Shown piece by piece: positions 59,534 to 64,000 of a DNA stretch of 64,000 bases. Both the position numbers and the translations under genes were made by a program. The first letter of the stretch is position 1; each line of letters begins with the position of its first letter. The notes beneath the pieces were generated by a model, which searched no databases, had not been told where the DNA came from, and saw only the letters and a list, made by a program, of their open reading frames with translations. The stretch is taken from positions 248,001-312,000 of the forward strand of contig NZ_PYAW01000006.1 in NCBI RefSeq assembly GCF_003014755.1. Reading direction: 5' to 3'. The stretch is from Chitinophaga niastensis (GTDB lineage: Bacteria > Bacteroidota > Bacteroidia > Chitinophagales > Chitinophagaceae).

Positions 59534-61249
59534 ATGAGGACATTGTCAATAGCCTGTTTCCTGCTCACCATATGCATTACTACCAAAACACAAGCACAAC
59601 AGCACAACGATTACGACATTAATAAATTCATTACCACACTTAAAAATGCCAACGATTATACAACAGCCGGATCGTGGAAAGAAGCTGCTATGGCCTGGGG
59701 AGAGATAGTTACTATAAACCCCCTGCAAGGCGAATACTGGGATAACCTGGGGGAAGCCTGCATGCATGAACATCATTATGAATACGCCATCGTCGCCTAT
59801 GAACAATCTTACCGGCTGGGGTATGATCTTCCCCATATGGCGCTGTATCATATAGCGGGTTGTTATGCTCAATCGGGGCAACCGGAAAAAGCATTGGACT
59901 ATCTCGAAAGAGCAATGAAAGAAGGTTCCTACTTGCGGGAATATGCGCAGCATGATACTCTTTTCACCTCATTGCAGCAGCAGCCCCGGTTCAAAAAAGT
60001 GCTTGACATCTGTCCTGTCAATAAACTTTCGCGCAGAGAAGGATGGCTGTCGGATATCCGGCTTTTTGCCAAAGAGTACAAAAGGCTTAGCTATGCGCCT
60101 TTTCAAAAAATGCCGGAGAAAGATTTTGATGAAGCGATCGCTGTTATTAACGATCATATTAATCACCTCACAGATGCAGAGATCACGATTGAACTGGCAA
60201 AGATACTGGGCAAATCAGCGGATGGACACACCCGCTTTTTTGCGTTCTTTAATATGATGAAGATACCGCCACAGCCGGGATTCGATCAATATCTTCCTTT
60301 AAAGTTCTTCCTGTTTAAAGAAGGATTGTATGTGATTCAGGCAGATAAAAAGTATGAACACCTCGTAGGTGCCCAGGTACTCAACTTTGATCATACATCA
60401 GTCAGTAAAGTCCTGGAGGCAGTGTATCCGCTTATTGCCACCGACAGACAAAACAGTATGTGGTTAAAACGGATGGCGCCCAATTATATGCGTGTAGCGG
60501 GTTTGCTGAAAGGATTACATGTCATTGATTCCATTGGTGAAATAACACTCACTATCAAAGATATCAATGGTATTTTGCAAACAGTGAAGGTACAATCGCA
60601 GCCGGATGATTTTCTGGCCTTTCACCATACACCGGCAGGCTGGACTAACGTAAACGCCTATCTGAAAGATAAAACACCGTTATACCTGCAACACATCGAA
60701 AAGCCATACTGGTTTCAATTGATACCGGAAAATAAAACAGTATATTTTCAGTTTAACCGCGTGAGACAAGACACCGCAGAGGCTTTTAAAGATTTTATAA
60801 CCAGGCTGTTTAAGTTCATCGATGATAATGATGTGGATAAACTAGTGATTGACCTGAGATGGAATGGTGGTGGTAATACTTTTATGCTGAAGCCACTTAT
60901 CCAGGGATTGATCAAAAGCAAGATCAATCAGAAAGGTAAACTCTTCGGTATCATTGGCAGGGGAACTTTTTCTGCTGCACAAAATCTGACCACGCAGCTG
61001 GAACGTAATACAGAGATCACTTTTGCAGGAGAGCCTTCCGGCTCAAATCCAAATTTTATCGGAGAAGATCATCCGTTTACATTGCCTTACAGTAAACTAA
61101 TAGTAAATTTTTCTACCTTATACTGGCAATCTTCGCATCCGCTGGATAACCGCACATGGACGGCGCCGGATATTTACATAGAACCTACTTTTGCGGACTT
61201 TATCACCGGCCAGGATCGTGCGTTGCAAATGGTATTGAAAATAAAATAA
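59534..61249 (+). CDS. Exported TPR plus S41-type (C-terminal processing) protease-like protein
   Basis: From the ATG at 59534 the protein has a signal peptide (MRTLSIACFLLTICITTKTQ), two or three TPR units (AAMAWGEIVTINPLQGEYWDNLGEACMHEH and YEQSYRLGYDLPHMALYHIAGCYAQSG in separate helices), and a C-terminal S41/tail-specific-protease-like domain: VDKLVIDLRWNGGGNTFML (oxyanion region) and IGRGTFSAAQNLTTQLE with the catalytic Ser. No PDZ domain was recognised. It should cleave or remodel periplasmic proteins. The TTG at 59507 that opens the frame lies upstream of the signal sequence and overlaps the -7 element, so I reject it. Confidence 0.8.
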   Translation: MRTLSIACFLLTICITTKTQAQQHNDYDINKFITTLKNANDYTTAGSWKEAAMAWGEIVTINPLQGEYWDNLGEACMHEHHYEYAIVAYEQSYRLGYDLPHMALYHIAGCYAQSGQPEKALDYLERAMKEGSYLREYAQHDTLFTSLQQQPRFKKVLDICPVNKLSRREGWLSDIRLFAKEYKRLSYAPFQKMPEKDFDEAIAVINDHINHLTDAEITIELAKILGKSADGHTRFFAFFNMMKIPPQPGFDQYLPLKFFLFKEGLYVIQADKKYEHLVGAQVLNFDHTSVSKVLEAVYPLIATDRQNSMWLKRMAPNYMRVAGLLKGLHVIDSIGEITLTIKDINGILQTVKVQSQPDDFLAFHHTPAGWTNVNAYLKDKTPLYLQHIEKPYWFQLIPENKTVYFQFNRVRQDTAEAFKDFITRLFKFIDDNDVDKLVIDLRWNGGGNTFMLKPLIQGLIKSKINQKGKLFGIIGRGTFSAAQNLTTQLERNTEITFAGEPSGSNPNFIGEDHPFTLPYSKLIVNFSTLYWQSSHPLDNRTWTAPDIYIEPTFADFITGQDRALQMVLKIK

Positions 61250-61333
61250 TATCAAATGATGCGCAATATATAATCAGCCCAATGCTACTAATCAGTCGTG
61301 GGCATGCCATGATATTGGCTTTTCTTTTTACTT

Positions 61334-61561
61334 TCAGGAGCCGCTGTTTTTTTGCAAATAAGTATCTATGGTTTCTCCTAAACTTTGTATTTGCTCGGTT
61401 TCATTGTCTTTACCATCTTCAAACCAATGACTGGCACCTTCATTGTCCTGTCGCCTTACGATATGTATCATTTTTTCAGGAATCCGGACAATAAAAACGT
61501 TTTCACTTTGCACCCGGACTTCCAGTTTATTTCCCTCGAAGGTAATTGTGAATGGTCCCAT
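61334..61561 (-). CDS. Small conserved-looking hypothetical protein
   Basis: From the ATG at 61561 the 75 residues read as strands and a short helix: GPFTITFEGNKLEVRVQSEN, VFIVRIPEKMIHIVRR, then an acidic tail. No signal peptide and no domain I can name. The regular beta pattern supports a real small soluble protein. It is convergent with the S41 gene and lies upstream of the response regulator gene's 3' end on the same strand. Confidence 0.5.
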   Translation of the reverse strand: MGPFTITFEGNKLEVRVQSENVFIVRIPEKMIHIVRRQDNEGASHWFEDGKDNETEQIQSLGETIDTYLQKNSGS

Positions 61562-61638
61562 ATTGCTAAGTTTAAGAAATAACCACAATCATTGTGCCTG
61601 TGTTTTATTAAGAAACCTTAGCAAAGAGGCTTTAAGCA

Positions 61639-62049
61639 TCATGTAAGGGATTTCCTATGCCATCTGCCTTCCAATACACTTTTCAGCATATTATACAGCC
61701 CTTCAAACGTATTTGGTTTGGTGAGAAATAATTTGGCCCCAAGTTCCATCACATCATCTATATCCTGCTTTAAATCAGACGTGCTTAGAATGATGATCTG
61801 GGTAAATTTTTCACAGAGGATTTTTTTGAGCTCAATGAGGCATTCCTTGCCATTCATTAAGGGCATATTTAAGTCAAGGAAGATATAATCGGGCATGCCG
61901 GTTTTGCTGTCCTGGAGCAATGCCAGCGCCTGTGATCCACTATCACAAATATGTGTTTGTTTTATGGATGGTAACCGGCTGACAGCTTCCTGGAAAAAGA
62001 ACCTGTCATCTGCATCATCGTCAATAATCATCACTGTTTGCGGCTTCAT
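61639..62049 (-). CDS. Single-domain response regulator
   Basis: A CheY-like receiver of 136 residues: acidic pocket IIDDDADDRFFF, phosphoacceptor Asp59 in PDYIFLDLNMPLMNG, Ser/Thr switch in IIILSTSD and Lys111 in LFLTKPNTF. There is no output domain, so it works by protein contact or as a phosphate relay. No kinase gene is adjacent; the partner must be elsewhere, as is common for such regulators next to hybrid or PAS kinases. Confidence 0.88.
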   Translation of the reverse strand: MKPQTVMIIDDDADDRFFFQEAVSRLPSIKQTHICDSGSQALALLQDSKTGMPDYIFLDLNMPLMNGKECLIELKKILCEKFTQIIILSTSDLKQDIDDVMELGAKLFLTKPNTFEGLYNMLKSVLEGRWHRKSLT

Positions 62050-62107
62050 GATGGTTAAAATTTATTGGTTAATCAATGTAGCGAATCGCATTCACCATAA
62101 TTTATAA

Positions 62108-62123
62108 CATAGGAGGGCCTATG
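62108..62123. promoter_or_regulatory. Palindrome between response regulator and channel genes
   Basis: CATAGG-AGGG-CCTATG is a perfect 6-bp dyad in the 250-base divergent gap. It may be an operator. A short frame starting at the ATG of its right arm (62121) has no recognisable product. Confidence 0.3.
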
Positions 62124-62299
62124 AAATTAAGAAAACATTTGATAACAACCGAATTAAATATATCACAATATTTTTTCGATGTTTAATTGATGCTGTATAA
62201 GGAGTTTGCACATATTTGTTTAACTTCAGATATTTTAAATAAGCCGGAAGGGATTATCATCTTACAATATAAATATTCAACCAAACCTATACGAACAAC

Positions 62300-62998
62300 A
62301 TGTCTGGTCACTCCCACAAATCAAAAACAGCCACTCAGATTGAACGAATGATATTCTTTAGTGATGCAGTATTTGCCATTGCCATTACCTTGCTGATCAT
62401 TGAAATCAAAGTACCACATCTGCAACCGGAATATAGTAATAAGGCTATCATAAACGCTTACATGGAACTCGGTCCTAAATTCCTGGGATTTTTTACCAGC
62501 TTTTTCTTTATAGGATTATATTGGACAGTACATCATCAGTTAATGAGTTACCTGGTGAATTATGATCAGCGATTGTTATGGATTAATCTGCTGTATTTGG
62601 TTTCCATTGTATTGCTGCCGTTTAGTACAGCATTGGATAGCGAATACTCAGGAAGTAATTTAAGATCTCCTTTTTTAGTGTATACCTTAAATATATTATT
62701 TGCCGGGTATATGATTGCGGCTTTGTGGGGATATATAAGTAATCAAAAACGTAGACTGAGTGAGGGGTTGGAGAATGTTTTATATGTGAAATACATGCAA
62801 AAAAGAGCATTGACAGTGCCGGTTGCTTTTTTAATTGTTTTTTTGATAGGTCTTTTAATTCCTTTCCCTTATTTTGGAATGAGTCGCATATTACTGGTGA
62901 CGATCCCATTTATCATGCTGGCCTTGCGTAAGCAATATGAAAAAAAACCGGCAGTGCCGGTACTACAAGCAGAAGAAGTTTTACCTGATCCGGAATGA
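62300..62998 (+). CDS. TMEM175-family (DUF1211) potassium channel-like protein
   Basis: The 232-residue membrane protein carries the TMEM175 signature in its first helix: QIERMIFFSDAVFAIAITLLIIEIKV, including the Phe-Ser-Asp motif that lines the pore. About six helices follow, with FTSFFFIGLYWTVHHQLM and a basic, Pro-rich tail. Bacterial members are single-repeat tetramers that conduct potassium. It is divergent from the response regulator gene; no operon partner is visible. Confidence 0.87.
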   Translation: MSGHSHKSKTATQIERMIFFSDAVFAIAITLLIIEIKVPHLQPEYSNKAIINAYMELGPKFLGFFTSFFFIGLYWTVHHQLMSYLVNYDQRLLWINLLYLVSIVLLPFSTALDSEYSGSNLRSPFLVYTLNILFAGYMIAALWGYISNQKRRLSEGLENVLYVKYMQKRALTVPVAFLIVFLIGLLIPFPYFGMSRILLVTIPFIMLALRKQYEKKPAVPVLQAEEVLPDPE

Positions 62999-63018
62999 TT
63001 TCGTAAGGCGACGCTTTT

Positions 63019-64000
63019 TTATTCCCATTTAAAAAGCTTCACGGATAGTATCGCTATTATACCGCCCCATATCACCAAACCCGCCACCTGTACTGGTATT
63101 TGCCATATATGCAAACCTTCAAAAGCGATCTTTCGTAGTCCGTCTACAAAAAAAGTGAGCGGTAGCAGCTCGCAGAAAGTGCGCAGCCACACCGGGTAAT
63201 TTTCTATTGGAAAGAACAGTCCGCATAATAATATTTGTGGCACCGTGAGGGTATTAGCTACCGGTGCAATAGAACTCTCGTTGCGGATCAGACCACTGAT
63301 AATAAAGCCGATGCCCATAAAAATGATCAGCCCGAAAACAGATAACACCAACATTTCTATGAAGGTGAACAGACCATTGACTAAGGTAAAATCAAAGGCA
63401 AAATATCCCAGGCCGGTGATAACGATGAAGCAGATTACCTGGAACAACAGGCGGCTGAGCATTTCTCCCAGCAACAGGTAGGGGCGTTTAATTGGTGTCA
63501 CAAAAATCCGCTTCAGCACCAGTGTATGCCGCAGGTTAAACAGCAGGAAAGCAGACCCGAAAACCCCTGCCATCAATAAGGAAAAACCTAATTGTCCGGG
63601 TAAAATAAAATCAATCTGCCGGTATACTCTTCCCGGTACCTTTACCATTCGCAACGCCGCTGCCACAGGCTGATCAGGCAGCACCTGCCGGTTTACCTGA
63701 TTGGTGGCTTCCTGCAAGGCAGCTTGTATCAAGGGCAACTTATCTGCCACAGAGCTGGAACTCAGCAGGTCCACATCAAAGCGTGGCAAACCATTTAATT
63801 GTGCCGGCGGATGTATATAGAGGATGCCGGCTATCCTTCCCTTTTTTAATTCAGCTATCATGGCAGCAGAATCACTGCCTTGTGAAAGATGGAATATTTT
63901 TATGGCTTTTACCGCTTTGTAAACCGGGCTGCTGGTATCACTATGAGGCGACAACATGATCTTTACATTCACGGCAGTGTTATCTACCATCGCACCAAAT
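63019..64000 (-). CDS. ABC-2-type transporter permease, N-terminus outside the window
   Basis: The visible part starts inside the gene: in-frame codons continue to the right edge before the first internal Met (63990). An extracytoplasmic region (VKIMLSPHSDTSSPVYKAVKA, AELKKGRIAGILYIHPP) is followed by five hydrophobic segments, including FSLLMAGVFGSAFLLFNL, FVITGLGYFAFDFTLV, LVLSVFGLIIFMGIGFIISG and VAGLVIWGGIIAILSVKLF. The motif SIAPVANTLTVPQILLCGLFFPIENYP is typical of ABC-2 permeases with an extra N-terminal domain (YhgE/DrrB-like exporters). Its ATPase should lie upstream, outside the window. Confidence 0.85.
   Translation of the reverse strand, partial: FGAMVDNTAVNVKIMLSPHSDTSSPVYKAVKAIKIFHLSQGSDSAAMIAELKKGRIAGILYIHPPAQLNGLPRFDVDLLSSSSVADKLPLIQAALQEATNQVNRQVLPDQPVAAALRMVKVPGRVYRQIDFILPGQLGFSLLMAGVFGSAFLLFNLRHTLVLKRIFVTPIKRPYLLLGEMLSRLLFQVICFIVITGLGYFAFDFTLVNGLFTFIEMLVLSVFGLIIFMGIGFIISGLIRNESSIAPVANTLTVPQILLCGLFFPIENYPVWLRTFCELLPLTFFVDGLRKIAFEGLHIWQIPVQVAGLVIWGGIIAILSVKLFKWE

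Noticed and set aside
62121..62186. A 21-codon frame after the palindrome upstream of the TMEM175 gene
   Set aside because: Too short, no similarity and no supporting context; the palindrome includes its start codon.
1..64000. tRNA, rRNA, CRISPR array, insertion sequence or prophage
   Set aside because: I found no T-loop-like GGTTCGAATCC context with a tRNA fold, no repeat-spacer array, no transposase or phage gene, and no long ribosomal sequence by reading; a covariance search would be needed to be certain.

Overview
The window looks like a chromosomal segment of a Bacteroidota bacterium, most likely a Chitinophaga-like member of Chitinophagaceae (inferred from gene families, not from a marker gene). 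The signs are TonB-dependent receptors, a SusD remnant, a GH92 glycosidase, LytS/LytTR two-component pairs, HxlR and Crp/Fnr regulators, few Shine-Dalgarno sequences and some TAnnTTTG-type -7 elements. I see no rRNA, tRNA, CRISPR array, insertion sequence or phage genes.

Layout. 1-6.4 kb: an ATPase cut by the left edge, peptidase PepD, a HAD-IIA phosphatase, a MepB-like protein, then a small secreted protein followed by a TonB-dependent receptor. 6.4-13.4 kb: a metallophosphoesterase, an FAD oxidoreductase, a secreted phosphodiesterase-type enzyme, a DUF1905 protein, an eCIS-core (DUF4157) protein with two HExxH motifs and an exported RidA homologue. 13.4-20.8 kb: an HxlR regulator beside a decayed gene with a SCO1-like tail, a Crp/Fnr regulator divergent from an exported DJ-1/PfpI protein with a CRP-type dyad between them, then DinB, VOC, DGPF/YciI, SRPBCC and an ECF42-type sigma factor. 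20.8-28.3 kb: one six-gene operon for a TolC-HlyD-ABC exporter and its own LytS/LytTR pair, then an AraC regulator. 28.4-34.5 kb: a lone ExbD, DUF1569, and the leucine operon leuC-leuD-leuA-like-leuB. 34.7-37.7 kb: truncated carboxymuconolactone-decarboxylase and SusD remnants next to an intact GH92 enzyme. 37.8-42.3 kb: an Rhs polymorphic toxin with its presumed immunity gene. 42.5-50.1 kb: an anchored protein, a GNAT, and a minus-strand array LytS-LytTR-TonB receptor-secreted helical protein-small membrane protein-MscS. 50.2-58.1 kb: a small NRPS-like locus (MFS exporter, SDR, methyltransferase, adenylation-thiolation-reductase protein, TetR regulator, hotdog thioesterase). 58.4-64 kb: an AraC regulator, a TPR-S41 protease-like protein, a single-domain response regulator, a TMEM175-type channel and an ABC-2 permease cut by the right edge.

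How parts work together. Both LytS/LytTR pairs sit next to envelope genes. For the second pair, a related CGACAGG...GTAGCGACAA element lies upstream of both the kinase and the receptor gene, which suggests a small regulon. The TetR regulator has matching operator-like dyads before itself and before the thioesterase. The Rhs and DUF4157 proteins are effector-like proteins of contractile injection systems, but no structural genes for such a system are here. The most interesting candidates for new biology are the NRPS-like A-T-R locus, the Rhs toxin/immunity pair, the double-HExxH DUF4157 protein, and the repeat-linked LytTR-receptor array.
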